Of a stretch of 64,000 nt of DNA, positions 36,553 to 45,177 are shown one piece after another. Positions within the stretch are counted from its first letter, which is position 1; every line of letters starts with the position of its first letter. Both the position numbers and the translations under genes were made by a program. The notes beneath the pieces are model-generated. The model had not been told where the DNA came from. It saw only the letters and a list, made by a program, of their open reading frames with translations, and ran no database searches. This DNA is from Bordetella ansorpii (GTDB lineage Bacteria; Pseudomonadota; Gammaproteobacteria; Burkholderiales; Burkholderiaceae_B). Where the stretch lies: the NCBI RefSeq assembly GCF_900078315.1, contig NZ_FKBS01000029.1:739021-803020 (forward strand). The letters are read 5' to 3'.

Positions 36553-36582
36553 GCCGTGATCCGGGCAAACCCCGGGCACGGC
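36553..36582. terminator. Hairpin after argA
   Basis: GCCGTG and CACGGC form the outer stem and CCGGG/CCCGG the inner one, starting 11 bases after the argA stop. TAAAAT directly follows (36583-36588); it could serve as a weak terminator tail or as the -10 box of yggX. Confidence 0.5.
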
Positions 36583-36620
36583 TAAAATCGCAGCTTCGCA
36601 ATCCTTACCGGCAACAGACC

Positions 36621-36893
36621 ATGGCTCGTACCGTCAACTGTGTGAAACTGAAGCGTGAAGCCGAAGGGCTGGATTTTCCGCCCTACCCCGGCGAAATTGG
36701 CACGCGCATCTGGCGCGAGGTCTCGAAAGAGGCCTGGGAAGAGTGGAAAGGCATCCAGACTCGCCTGGTCAACGAAAACCGCCTGAACCTGGCCGACGCC
36801 CGCGCCCGCAAGTACCTGCAGCAGCAGATGGAGCGCTTCCTGTTCGAAGACGGCACGGTGGAGGCCCAGGGCTTCGTGCCGCCGTCGGCGTAA
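36621..36893 (+). CDS. yggX: Oxidative damage protection / Fe(2+)-trafficking protein
   Basis: A 90-residue cytoplasmic protein of the YggX family, which protects iron-sulfur proteins from oxidative damage. [11 protein letters not shown] at the start, with the single conserved Cys, and F-P-P-Y-P-G-E-I-G at about 20-28 are diagnostic. The length matches the family (about 90). It follows argA by 78 bases. Confidence 0.97.
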   Translation: MARTVNCVKLKREAEGLDFPPYPGEIGTRIWREVSKEAWEEWKGIQTRLVNENRLNLADARARKYLQQQMERFLFEDGTVEAQGFVPPSA

Positions 36894-36910
36894 GCACCGC
36901 GCCCGACCTG

Positions 36911-36935
36911 TCCGCGCGGCATTGAGCCGCGCGGA
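36911..36935. terminator. Hairpin after yggX
   Basis: A perfect 10-base stem, TCCGCGCGGC/GCCGCGCGGA with a 5-base loop (ATTGA), lies 18 bases after the yggX stop. No T-run follows, so its efficiency as a terminator is uncertain. Confidence 0.55.
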
Positions 36936-36960
36936 ACGGATATCCTGCTGTCATGGAAAG

Positions 36961-37002
36961 CCTGTAAATAGTCCGGCGTCTCAACGCCGCGCCGCTTACA
37001 GG
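36961..37002. repeat. Nested inverted repeat before the DUF1963-type gene
   Basis: The outer arms are CCTGTAA (36961-36967) and TTACAGG (36996-37002). The inner stem is CGGCGT/ACGCCG (36974-36979 and 36984-36989) with loop CTCA. The structure ends 8 bases before the ATG of the next gene, so in RNA it would occlude the ribosome-binding region. It may be an operator or a leader structure. Confidence 0.6.
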
Positions 37003-37010
37003 TCCATCAT

Positions 37011-38456
37011 ATGAAGATGCTGCAGGAATCCGATATCCACGAGATCGTGGACCGCGTGATGCACCACTATCGCAAGCCTGCGATCATGCTGCACCGCCCG
37101 TATCCGCCGCACCGCTTCACCCATGTCCGTAGCCGTCTGGGCGGCCTGCCGCAATTGCCTGACGATATGGATTGGCCGACCAGCCTGAGCCACGGCCGTC
37201 CTCTGCACTTCCTGTGCCAGATCGACTGCGCCGAGTTGCCCAGCATCGACGGGCATCTACCCGCCTGCGGCATGCTGTTCTTTTTCGCGGACGATGCAGA
37301 CGATCAGATATGGGATTCAGACGATCGGGATAGCATCCGGGTGATCCATGCCCCGGACGCGCCCTGCAACCAATCGCGCAGGGCTGCCCCAACTACCCTG
37401 CAGCCGGTCTACGAGAGATATCGCTACTCCCGCCTGAGATGGGTGCTCAAAGGGGAATCAGCACCCGCAACGCATACCGAGTGGCCGCTCGTTCCCATCA
37501 CGATGGACAGTTGGCCCGACTATTCGGCGATCTACCAGACGGAGCATGTCGCGCGGATCATCGAAGCGTATCTGAACTCCGATACCGGCGAGGCGCTCGT
37601 CGGCAAACTGACGCTGCCCGCCGCCGATATATATGAGGGCAAAGTGGACCTCGACGTCGCAATGGATCTGGTGGGCGAATACTACGACGAGCGCGTCCGG
37701 GAAGCGCGCGTTGCACAGGCCCTGACCATCGCGGCGTCCCCTGGGGCAAATCCTCCGGAGGGGGCGACGGACATCCTCGAAGCTGGGCTGACGCAGCCAT
37801 CGGACCCTAGATGGCAAGTCCCGACGGCGTTCCCGCAGTTAGCCGTCATGATCGAACGCATGGCTCGGCTTGTGATCGCCCGCACATCGAAAGTGATTGG
37901 GTACCAGGGCTATCAAGACCAGGCACGGCAGGACGAATTGCGGCGCATCGAAAACGAAGGTCGTCGCTGGATGGCCGATGCACAGCAGATGGGCCTGGGC
38001 ACTCAGCCCCCGAATCAGACACGGGCCGACTTCCGCAACTGGCTTGCCGGCCTGTCCGGTGCTCCCGGAAGCCTGAACCTTTTCTCACTTCACGATCTCG
38101 CGGATATCCACGACAGAGGGCTGCTGGCCACAATCGATTTCACGGTCGGCGCACCTGAAACCGCAGCACATATTCCCACCTACTTCCTGGAAGCCCTGCA
38201 TCATCACCATCTGCCTGTTACAGAATTGGCAGGCCAGCCGCCAAGCCCCGCCGTCCATCAGATGCTGGGCTACCCGCGTTCCTGCCAGGACGCTCCGTCT
38301 GTTGACGAGCCGGAAATCCTGCTTCTGCACCTTGCGACCGACTACGGCGTTCACATGGTATTCGGAGACGTCGGTAACGCCTCTTTCTGGATCAGCCCCC
38401 AGGATCTGGCGGAACGCCGTTTTGACCGCGTCCGGGCAGAGGTGGTTGGACACTGA
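37011..38456 (+). CDS. DUF1963 (YwqG-like) family protein
   Basis: A 481-residue protein of unknown function. The N-terminal L-G-G-L-P-Q-L-P-D-D-M-D-W-P and the C-terminal G-D-V-G-N-A-S-F-W-I with L-A-E-R-R-F-D-R-V are typical of DUF1963/YwqG proteins. In other bacteria these sit among toxin-immunity or polymorphic genes. The protein is roughly 1.5-2 times the usual length (about 250-300), with a middle insertion at about 150-330 rich in charged residues. The gene is less GC-rich by eye (codons such as GAT ATA TAT) than its neighbours, suggesting horizontal acquisition. No toxin partner or mobile element is seen, and the ATG has no strong Shine-Dalgarno. Confidence 0.7.
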   Translation: MKMLQESDIHEIVDRVMHHYRKPAIMLHRPYPPHRFTHVRSRLGGLPQLPDDMDWPTSLSHGRPLHFLCQIDCAELPSIDGHLPACGMLFFFADDADDQIWDSDDRDSIRVIHAPDAPCNQSRRAAPTTLQPVYERYRYSRLRWVLKGESAPATHTEWPLVPITMDSWPDYSAIYQTEHVARIIEAYLNSDTGEALVGKLTLPAADIYEGKVDLDVAMDLVGEYYDERVREARVAQALTIAASPGANPPEGATDILEAGLTQPSDPRWQVPTAFPQLAVMIERMARLVIARTSKVIGYQGYQDQARQDELRRIENEGRRWMADAQQMGLGTQPPNQTRADFRNWLAGLSGAPGSLNLFSLHDLADIHDRGLLATIDFTVGAPETAAHIPTYFLEALHHHHLPVTELAGQPPSPAVHQMLGYPRSCQDAPSVDEPEILLLHLATDYGVHMVFGDVGNASFWISPQDLAERRFDRVRAEVVGH

Positions 38457-38504
38457 CGGGAATCGGGGCGTCGCTGCCATTCACAAGCGCTTACAATCAG
38501 CGCC

Positions 38505-39143
38505 ATGCCCGAAACCAGCACGCCGAATAGGACACGCAAGCCGATGCGAGGACTGCTGCTCATCGCGCCCCTGCTGCTGGCCGGCTGCGCCACGGTGCCG
38601 CCCTCGAATCCCGAGAACATCTGCGCGATCTTCCGCGAGAAGCCGGATTGGCACGACGCCGCCCTGCGCGTTCAAAGCAAATGGGGCGTGCCGCCCCAGG
38701 TGCCCATCGCGATGATGTACCAGGAGTCCAGCTTCCGGCACGACGCGGTGCCGCCACGCTATTACTTCCTGGGCTTCATCCCCTGGGGCCGCGTCAGCTC
38801 CGCCTACGGCTACGCGCAGGCCAAGGACGAGACCTGGGCCGACTACCAGCGCGAGGCCGGCGGCTGGACTTCCAGCCGCAGCGACTTCGGCGATGCGATG
38901 GATTTCATGGGCTGGTACATGACCAAGACCCAGAAGCTCAACGGCATCTCCAAATGGGACGCCTACCGCCAGTACCTGAACTACCACGAAGGCTGGACCG
39001 GCTACCGCAACCGCAGCTACGAGGCCAAGGCGTGGTTGAAGCGCGTGGCGGCGCAGGTGCAGGCACGCGCCGAACGCTTCGGCACGCAATACAAGGGGTG
39101 TGAAGGCGAACTGAGCCGCGGCGGCTGGCTGGGCATTTTCTAG
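38505..39143 (+). CDS. Lysozyme-like (SLT-type) lipoprotein
   Basis: A 212-residue lipoprotein with a transglycosylase-like fold. The lipobox L-L-A-G-C puts a lipidated Cys at about residue 28 (15 if the second Met at 38544 is the start). The catalytic-type Glu is probably in M-M-Y-Q-E-S-S-F, and G-Y-A-Q-A-K-D-E-T-W resembles the substrate-cleft motif of lytic transglycosylases. It is likely anchored in the outer membrane and acts on peptidoglycan. It lies between a DUF1963-type gene and an arylamine N-acetyltransferase with short gaps (48 and 75 bases), but a common operon is not established. Confidence 0.8.
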   Translation: MPETSTPNRTRKPMRGLLLIAPLLLAGCATVPPSNPENICAIFREKPDWHDAALRVQSKWGVPPQVPIAMMYQESSFRHDAVPPRYYFLGFIPWGRVSSAYGYAQAKDETWADYQREAGGWTSSRSDFGDAMDFMGWYMTKTQKLNGISKWDAYRQYLNYHEGWTGYRNRSYEAKAWLKRVAAQVQARAERFGTQYKGCEGELSRGGWLGIF

Positions 39144-39218
39144 GCCGCGGGGCGTTCCTGCACGCCCCGCCCCACGGCGTTACGATGGACGGATCGCCAC
39201 GAACGATCCGGAGGTGCC

Positions 39219-40034
39219 ATGTCCGACGCCACGCTGTGGGACAACTACCTGCAACGCATCGGCCTGCATTCCTGGCCCTCGGCCACCCTGGATGGCGTCG
39301 CCACCCTCGTGCTGCACCACGTGCAGGCCATCCCCTTCGAAAACCTCGATCCCCTGCTGCGCAAGCCCGTCAGCCTGGCCCTGCCCGACCTGCATCGCAA
39401 ACTGGTGCAAGACCGGCGTGGCGGCTACTGCTACGAGCACAACCTGCTGTTCGGCGCCGCCCTGCGCGAACTGGGTTTCACCGTGACCGACCTGGCCGCC
39501 AGCGTGCTGTGGTCGCATCCCGAGGACGCCATCACCCCGCGCACCCACATGCTGCTGCGGGTGCGCATCGACGGCCAGCCGCATATCGTCGACGTGGGCT
39601 TCGGCGCGATGACGCTGACCGGCGTGCTGCGGCTGGAACCCGGCGTGCAGGCCACCCCGCACGGCGATTTCCGCCTGGTGCCGGGCGAGGCGGGCAACTG
39701 GCGGATGCAGGCCCTGGTCGGCGGCGGCTGGCGCACGCTGTACCGCTACGATCTGCAGGCGCAGACGCTGCCCGATTATGAAGTCGCCAGCTATTACGTC
39801 TCGACGCATCCCGATTCCATGTTCATACGCGACCTGATCGCCGCGCGTCCCGTCCCGGGCGCGCGCCTGGCCCTGCGCAACCGGGACTACACGCGCTATG
39901 GCCCGGACGGCACGACGCACAGGCGCACGCTGGCTGGCGCGGCCGAGATCCGCGAGGTGCTGGCCGTGGATTTCGGCATCGGAGTGCCGCCTGACACCCG
40001 CTTGAACGACGTACTGGAAAGCCTGCCGGAATAG
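39219..40034 (+). CDS. nat: Arylamine N-acetyltransferase
   Basis: A 271-residue cytoplasmic enzyme that acetylates arylamines and hydrazines using acetyl-CoA. The catalytic triad is visible: Cys71 in R-R-G-G-Y-C-Y-E, His110 in P-R-T-H-M-L-L, and Asp125 in P-H-I-V-D-V-G-F-G. Length and motif spacing fit bacterial NATs. GGAGG lies 8 bases upstream of the ATG. It is followed by acnA after a 147-base gap with its own promoter, so co-transcription with acnA is unlikely. Confidence 0.95.
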   Translation: MSDATLWDNYLQRIGLHSWPSATLDGVATLVLHHVQAIPFENLDPLLRKPVSLALPDLHRKLVQDRRGGYCYEHNLLFGAALRELGFTVTDLAASVLWSHPEDAITPRTHMLLRVRIDGQPHIVDVGFGAMTLTGVLRLEPGVQATPHGDFRLVPGEAGNWRMQALVGGGWRTLYRYDLQAQTLPDYEVASYYVSTHPDSMFIRDLIAARPVPGARLALRNRDYTRYGPDGTTHRRTLAGAAEIREVLAVDFGIGVPPDTRLNDVLESLPE

Positions 40035-40047
40035 GCGGGATGCAACT

Positions 40048-40084
40048 TTGACACCTGTTTTATGTCTTATATAAGATATAAGAC
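40048..40084 (+). promoter_or_regulatory. acnA promoter with overlapping palindromic operator
   Basis: TTGACA (40048-40053) and TATAAG (40070-40075), 16 bases apart, form a near-consensus sigma-70 promoter. A perfect 12-base palindrome, TCTTATATAAGA (40065-40076), covers the -10 box. It is part of a larger repeat, GTCTTATA (40064-40071) and TATAAGAC (40077-40084). A repressor bound here would block RNA polymerase. GntR-type regulators with TTATATAA-like sites are known for propionate/citrate genes in betaproteobacteria (recall, not searched). Confidence 0.8.
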
Positions 40085-40181
40085 ACAAGCCCCCAATTAC
40101 GCTTGTCTCACATACAATGACAAGCACGCCGAAACGCCTGAAAATGGCGCTTTCACGCGGTCCAAACCCAGGGAGTCCGAC

Positions 40182-42884
40182 ATGCCGCACAACACGCTCG
40201 ACACGCTCAAGACATTCAAGCTAGGCAAGAAAACCTGTCAGTACTATTCGCTGCCGGCCCTGGGCAAAGCCCTGGGCATCGACGTGCAGCGGCTGCCGGT
40301 GTCCATCCGCATCGTGCTGGAATCCGTGCTGCGCAATTGCGATGGCCAGAAGGTCACCGAAGAGCACGTCCGCCAACTCGCCGGCTGGCAGGCCAACGCC
40401 CGCCGCGAAGACGAGATTCCCTTCGTCGTGGCCCGCGTGGTGCTGCAGGACTTCACGGGCGTTCCGCTGCTGGCCGACATCGCGGCCATGCGCTCGGTGG
40501 CCACGCAGATGGGCAAGGATCCCAAGCGCATCGAGCCGCTGGTGCCGGTCGACCTGGTGGTCGATCACTCCGTCATGATCGACCACTTCGGCACCAAGAA
40601 CGCGCTCGACCTGAACATGAAACTGGAATTCCAGCGCAATAAAGAGCGCTACCAGTTCATGAAGTGGGGCATGCAGGCGTTCGACACGTTCGGCGTGGTG
40701 CCCCCGGGCTTCGGCATCGTCCACCAGGTCAACCTGGAATACCTGGCGCGCGGCGTTCACCATGACGGGAACGACGTGTACTACCCCGACTCGCTGGTGG
40801 GCACCGACAGCCACACCACCATGATCAACGGCATCGGCGTGGTCGGCTGGGGCGTGGGCGGCATCGAGGCCGAGGCCGGCATGCTGGGCCAGCCCGTGTA
40901 CTTCCTGACGCCCGACGTGGTGGGCGTCGAGCTCAAGGGCAAGCTGCGCGGCGGCGTCACCGCCACCGACCTGGTGCTCACCATCACCGAGATGCTGCGC
41001 CGCGAGAAGGTGGTGGGCAAGTTCGTCGAGTTCTGCGGCGAAGGCACCGCCAGCCTCAGCGTCACCGACCGCGCCACCATCGGCAACATGGCGCCCGAGT
41101 ACGGCGCCACCATGGGCTTCTTCCCCGTCGACGACCGCACCATCGACTACTTCGAGGGCACCGGCCGCACCCAGGAAGAAATCGACGCCTTCGCCGCCTA
41201 CTTCAAGGCGCAGAAGATGTACGGCGTGCCCAAGGCAAAGGACATCAACTACACCAAGCTGCTGACGCTGGACCTGTCCACCGTCGCGCCGTCGCTGGCC
41301 GGCCCGAAGCGTCCGCAGGACCGCATCGAGATCGGCAACGTCAAGAACACCTTCATCGACCTGTACTCCAAGCCGGTCTCCGAGAACGGCTTCAACCAGC
41401 CGGCCGAGAAGCTGTCCGAGACGTTCACCACCAGCGCGGGCACGAAGATCAAGAACGGCGACATCCTCATCGCCGCCATCACCTCGTGCACCAACACGTC
41501 CAATCCCAGCGTGCTGCTGGCTGCCGGCCTGCTGGCCAAGAAGGCCGTCGAGGCCGGCCTGAAGGTGCCCAGGCACATCAAGACCTCGCTGGCCCCCGGA
41601 TCGCGCGTGGTCACCGAATACCTGACCAAGACGGGCTTGCTGCCCTACCTTGAGAAGCTGGGCTTCGACGTGGCCGCCTACGGCTGCACCACCTGCATCG
41701 GCAACGCCGGCGACCTCGCCCCCGACCTGAACGAAGCCATCACCGGCAACGACCTGGTGTGCGCGGCCGTGCTGTCGGGTAACCGCAACTTCGAGGCCCG
41801 CATCCATCCGAACATCAAGGCCAACTTCCTGGCCTCGCCCCCGCTGGTGGTGGCCTACGCGCTGGCCGGCACCGTCACGCGCGACCTGATGACCGAGCCC
41901 GTGGGCCGGGGCAAGAACGGCGACGTGTGGCTGGGGGACATCTGGCCGACCACCGACGAAATCAACGAACTGGTCAAGTTCGCGCTGAACCCCGAGGCGT
42001 TCCAGCAGAACTACGGCCAGGTCAAGAGCAACCCCGGCAAGCTGTGGGAGAACATCAAGGGCGTCACGGGCGAGACCTACGACTGGCCCGAATCCACCTA
42101 CATCGCCGAGCCGCCCTTCTTCGCCGGCTTCGGCATGACGCCGGGCGCCATGCCCACCGTCCGCGGCGCGCGCGCGCTGGGCATTTTCGGCGACTCGGTC
42201 ACCACCGACCACATCTCGCCGGCCGGCTCCATCAAGGAAACCTCGCCCGCGGGCAAGTGGCTGAAAGAGCACGGCGTGATGAAGGCCGACTTCAACAGCT
42301 ACGGTTCGCGGCGCGGCAACCACGAGATCATGATGCGCGGCACCTTCGCCAACGTGCGCATCAAGAACCTGATGATCCCGGCCAAGGCCGACGGCAGCCG
42401 CTTCGAAGGCGGCGAAACCCTGTTCCAGCCCACCGGCGAACAGATGTCCATCTACGACGCGGCCATGAAGTACGTAAGCCAGGACACCCCCACGGTGGTG
42501 TTCGGCGGCGAAGAGTACGGCACGGGCTCGTCGCGCGACTGGGCCGCCAAGGGCACGCAGTTGCTGGGCGTGAAGGCCGTCATCACCCGCAGCTTCGAGC
42601 GCATCCACCGCAGCAACCTGGTCGGCATGGGCGTGCTGCCCCTGCAGTTCAAGGGCAACGACAGCGTCGACAGCCTGGGCATCACGGGCCGCGAGACCTA
42701 TGACATCTCGGGCCTGGAGGGCGAAATCAAGCCCATGCAGGACGTCACCCTGACGATCCACCGTGAAGACGGCAGCACGCAAGAGGTCGTCCTCACGCTG
42801 CGCATCGACACGCCGATCGAGGTGGATTACTACAAGCACGGCGGCATCCTGCCCTTCGTGCTGCGCCAACTGCTGGCCGCCTGA
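40182..42884 (+). CDS. acnA: Aconitate hydratase A
   Basis: A 900-residue [4Fe-4S] enzyme of the TCA cycle that isomerises citrate to isocitrate; IRP1/AcnA-like by length. Iron-sulfur ligands appear as Cys436 (T-S-C-T-N-T-S), Cys502 and Cys505 (Y-G-C-T-T-C-I), which align with the classical triplet. The start at M-P-H-N-T-L-D was chosen because the conserved N-terminus begins there; a 120-base upstream open frame is unlike the family. It has its own promoter and operator and is followed by a strong terminator. Confidence 0.97.
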   Translation: MPHNTLDTLKTFKLGKKTCQYYSLPALGKALGIDVQRLPVSIRIVLESVLRNCDGQKVTEEHVRQLAGWQANARREDEIPFVVARVVLQDFTGVPLLADIAAMRSVATQMGKDPKRIEPLVPVDLVVDHSVMIDHFGTKNALDLNMKLEFQRNKERYQFMKWGMQAFDTFGVVPPGFGIVHQVNLEYLARGVHHDGNDVYYPDSLVGTDSHTTMINGIGVVGWGVGGIEAEAGMLGQPVYFLTPDVVGVELKGKLRGGVTATDLVLTITEMLRREKVVGKFVEFCGEGTASLSVTDRATIGNMAPEYGATMGFFPVDDRTIDYFEGTGRTQEEIDAFAAYFKAQKMYGVPKAKDINYTKLLTLDLSTVAPSLAGPKRPQDRIEIGNVKNTFIDLYSKPVSENGFNQPAEKLSETFTTSAGTKIKNGDILIAAITSCTNTSNPSVLLAAGLLAKKAVEAGLKVPRHIKTSLAPGSRVVTEYLTKTGLLPYLEKLGFDVAAYGCTTCIGNAGDLAPDLNEAITGNDLVCAAVLSGNRNFEARIHPNIKANFLASPPLVVAYALAGTVTRDLMTEPVGRGKNGDVWLGDIWPTTDEINELVKFALNPEAFQQNYGQVKSNPGKLWENIKGVTGETYDWPESTYIAEPPFFAGFGMTPGAMPTVRGARALGIFGDSVTTDHISPAGSIKETSPAGKWLKEHGVMKADFNSYGSRRGNHEIMMRGTFANVRIKNLMIPAKADGSRFEGGETLFQPTGEQMSIYDAAMKYVSQDTPTVVFGGEEYGTGSSRDWAAKGTQLLGVKAVITRSFERIHRSNLVGMGVLPLQFKGNDSVDSLGITGRETYDISGLEGEIKPMQDVTLTIHREDGSTQEVVLTLRIDTPIEVDYYKHGGILPFVLRQLLAA

Positions 42885-42937
42885 TCGCGGCCCGGGGCGA
42901 GCCCGCCCCGGTCGCGCCATCGCCCGCGCGCGATGCA

Positions 42938-42967
42938 AAAAAGCCGATCTTCAGGGATCGGCTTTTT
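42938..42967. terminator. Bidirectional terminator after acnA
   Basis: A perfect 12-base stem, AAAAAGCCGATC/GATCGGCTTTTT with a 6-base loop, has A- and T-runs at its ends. It serves the convergent acnA (stop 42884) and Bug gene (stop 43021). Confidence 0.92.
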
Positions 42968-43020
42968 CATGCGCGGGCATCGCGCCTGGCCGCGTCGTCG
43001 CGGCCAGGCCGGCACGCGGA

Positions 43021-43995
43021 TCAATCCAGGCGGATGTCGGCCTTGGCCACCACTTCGGCCCAGCGCGCGCGTTCCTTGTTGAAGAACGCGTCGAGATCGG
43101 CGGGATTCATCACGACCACTTCGGCGCCCTGCTCGCCCAGCTTCTTCTTGATGTCGGGCTGGTTGATGATCTTGGCCAGTTCGGCGCCCACGCGGCTGGC
43201 GATGGGGTCGGGCATGCTGCGCGGGGCCAGGATGCCCTGCCAGGTGCCGGATTCGAAGCCGGGCACGCCCTGCTCGGCGATGGTGGCGACGTCGGGCAGG
43301 ATGGACATGCGCTCGCGCTTGGAGATCGCGATGGCGCGGAGCTTGCCGCTCTGCACGTGCGGCAGCGTGGCCAGCAGGCCGTTCATGATGACCTGCACCT
43401 GGCCGCCCACCACGTCGGTGATGGCCTGCGCGCCGCCCTTGTAGGGCACGTATTCCCACTTGGCGCCGGTGGCCTGCCCTACCGCCACGCCAGCCAGATG
43501 CGGCGCGCTGCCCACGGCGGGCACCGCGAAGTTCAGGCGCTCGCGCTTGGTCAGTTCGATCAGTTCCTGCAGAGTGTTGACCTTCACCGAGGGGTGCACG
43601 GCAATGACGTGCGGCGAGTACGCCAGCATGCTGACGCCGCGCAGGTCCTTGGAGGGATCGAAATTGAGCTTGGTGTAGACCGACGGGCTGATGGCCAGCG
43701 CGCCCACGTCGCAGATCAGCAGGGTATGGCCGTCATCGGCCTGGGCCGTCTGGCCGGCGCCCAGGTTGCCGTTGGCGCCGGGGCGGTTATCGACGATCAC
43801 CGTCTGGCCCAGCGCGGTGGACAGCGGCTGGCTGATGGCGCGGGCGATGATGTCGGACGACCCGCCGGCCGGATACGGCACGATCAGGCGGATGTTGCGG
43901 TTGGGCCAGTCTTGCGCGGCAAGGACCGGACGCGCGGCCGAGGTGAGCGCAGCCGCTCCGATGACGGCCAGGAATTCCCGGCGTGCGATGGGCAT
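43021..43995 (-). CDS. Bug/TctC family receptor with Tat-type signal
   Basis: A 324-residue periplasmic solute receptor with hallmark W-P-N-R-N-I-R-L-I-V-P-Y-P-A-G-G. The signal peptide starts M-P-I-A-R-R-E-F-L-A-V-I-G, a twin-arginine pattern (R-R-x-F-L), so it may be exported folded through Tat, unlike the two other Bug proteins here. It is an orphan receptor with no TctAB neighbours. AAAGGAGA lies upstream of the ATG. A GTCTTAT half-site (44052-44058), similar to those at acnA, is present in its upstream region. Confidence 0.92.
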   Translation of the reverse strand: MPIARREFLAVIGAAALTSAARPVLAAQDWPNRNIRLIVPYPAGGSSDIIARAISQPLSTALGQTVIVDNRPGANGNLGAGQTAQADDGHTLLICDVGALAISPSVYTKLNFDPSKDLRGVSMLAYSPHVIAVHPSVKVNTLQELIELTKRERLNFAVPAVGSAPHLAGVAVGQATGAKWEYVPYKGGAQAITDVVGGQVQVIMNGLLATLPHVQSGKLRAIAISKRERMSILPDVATIAEQGVPGFESGTWQGILAPRSMPDPIASRVGAELAKIINQPDIKKKLGEQGAEVVVMNPADLDAFFNKERARWAEVVAKADIRLD

Positions 43996-44102
43996 GAAAG
44001 TGTCTCCTTTCCTTTGGTTGGAATGCTTTCACATTCCGTTCACGTTGTACGATGTCTTATGAATTGATTGTGCGGTAGCCCAAACTGGAAGTCAATTGGA
44101 GA

Positions 44103-44133
44103 AAAGGCGGACATCCCAAGGGAGTCCGCCTTT
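44103..44133 (-). terminator. Terminator of the dioxygenase gene
   Basis: A 10-base stem, AAAGGCGGAC/GTCCGCCTTT with an 11-base loop, lies about 100 bases after the dioxygenase stop. On the minus strand a T-rich run follows. Confidence 0.8.
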
Positions 44134-44230
44134 CTGCTTTTCATCTGCGAGGGGGGATCGTGGCCGGCGGATGCCCCGCCGGCCGGCGCGCGCCGTGCAC
44201 GGGCAGCGCCATGCCCAGAGGTATGACGAG

Positions 44231-45007
44231 CTAGCCGCTGAACGCGTAGGCGTCCATGGCCAACGCGCCGTAGGCCACTTCGTCGACCAGGCGGGTACGC
44301 ACCGGCCCGCCCGCGCCCAGCGCGACGTAGAACGGCATCAGATGGTCGTCATGCGGATGCGCGCGCGCCGCGCCGGGCGCGGACGCCTGCCAGTCGAGCA
44401 GGCCGTCGATGTCCCCGGCGGCGACGTGTCGCGCGTACCAGTCCTGGAACGCAGGCACATAATCGACGGCTGGCGCGCCGTGCGGCATGCGGACGTCGCG
44501 CAGGTTGTGCGTGAGCGACCCCGAACCGATCAGCAGGATGCCTTCGTCGCGCAGCGGCGCCAGCGCGCGGCCCAGCTCGTACTGCCCGCGCGCGTCGCGG
44601 CCCACGTCCAGCGCCAGTTGCACCACGGGCACGTCGGCATCGGGATACAGGTAACGCAACGGCACCCAGGCGCCATGATCCAGCGGGCGGCGCGGATCGT
44701 TGCCGGCCTGCATGCCGGCATCGGCCAGCACCTGCTGCACGCGGGCGGCCAGCTCGGGCGAGCCCGGCGCGGCGTACTGCAGGTGATAGAGCTCGGGCGG
44801 AAAGCCGCCGAAGTCGTGCCACGCCACCTGGCGGTCGCGGGTGGAGACCGCCAGCCCATGGCCCATCCAGTGCGGCGACACCACCACGATGCCCTTGGGG
44901 CGTTCGGCCTGGGCCGTGCCCCAGGCCTGGAGCACGGCGCCGGTGCGACCAGGCTCGACCGCCATCATCGGCGAACCATGGGAAATGAAAAGAACGGGCC
45001 AACGCAT
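44231..45007 (-). CDS. LigB-type extradiol ring-cleavage dioxygenase (DodA/YgiD family)
   Basis: A 258-residue class III extradiol dioxygenase, cytoplasmic. F-I-S-H-G-S-P-M-M at about 7-15 supplies a metal-ligand His. V-V-S-P-H-W (about 43) gives the second, and L-D-H-G-A-W-V-P (about 108-115) the active-site His. The family opens catechols such as 4,5-DOPA; the physiological substrate here is unknown. The start M-R-W-P-V was chosen because the motif follows at once; 35 upstream codons are open but unlike the family. No other aromatic-degradation genes are next to it. Confidence 0.9.
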   Translation of the reverse strand: MRWPVLFISHGSPMMAVEPGRTGAVLQAWGTAQAERPKGIVVVSPHWMGHGLAVSTRDRQVAWHDFGGFPPELYHLQYAAPGSPELAARVQQVLADAGMQAGNDPRRPLDHGAWVPLRYLYPDADVPVVQLALDVGRDARGQYELGRALAPLRDEGILLIGSGSLTHNLRDVRMPHGAPAVDYVPAFQDWYARHVAAGDIDGLLDWQASAPGAARAHPHDDHLMPFYVALGAGGPVRTRLVDEVAYGALAMDAYAFSG

Positions 45008-45177
45008 GATGAAACCTCTGGCATTGCATAAGGGAATGCAGACATGATGCGCCCGCTGCGCACCGCGATAAATGGGGGCTGGCGGCACGCACTGTTGCCG
45101 CGGGCGGACCAATTCCCCCGGGCCGCCCGGCGGGCAGAGGTAAACTACGAGGTTCCCTTTACCGCTTCAAAGAATTC

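Noticed and set aside
36953-36967. Four-codon reading frame (ATG to TAA) in the nested repeat before the DUF1963-type gene, considered as a leader peptide
   Set aside because: Too short, and without repeated regulatory codons or a ribosome-binding site.
40221-42938. A 905-codon open frame opposite acnA
   Set aside because: Same shadow effect; acnA has its Fe-S cysteines, promoter and terminator.
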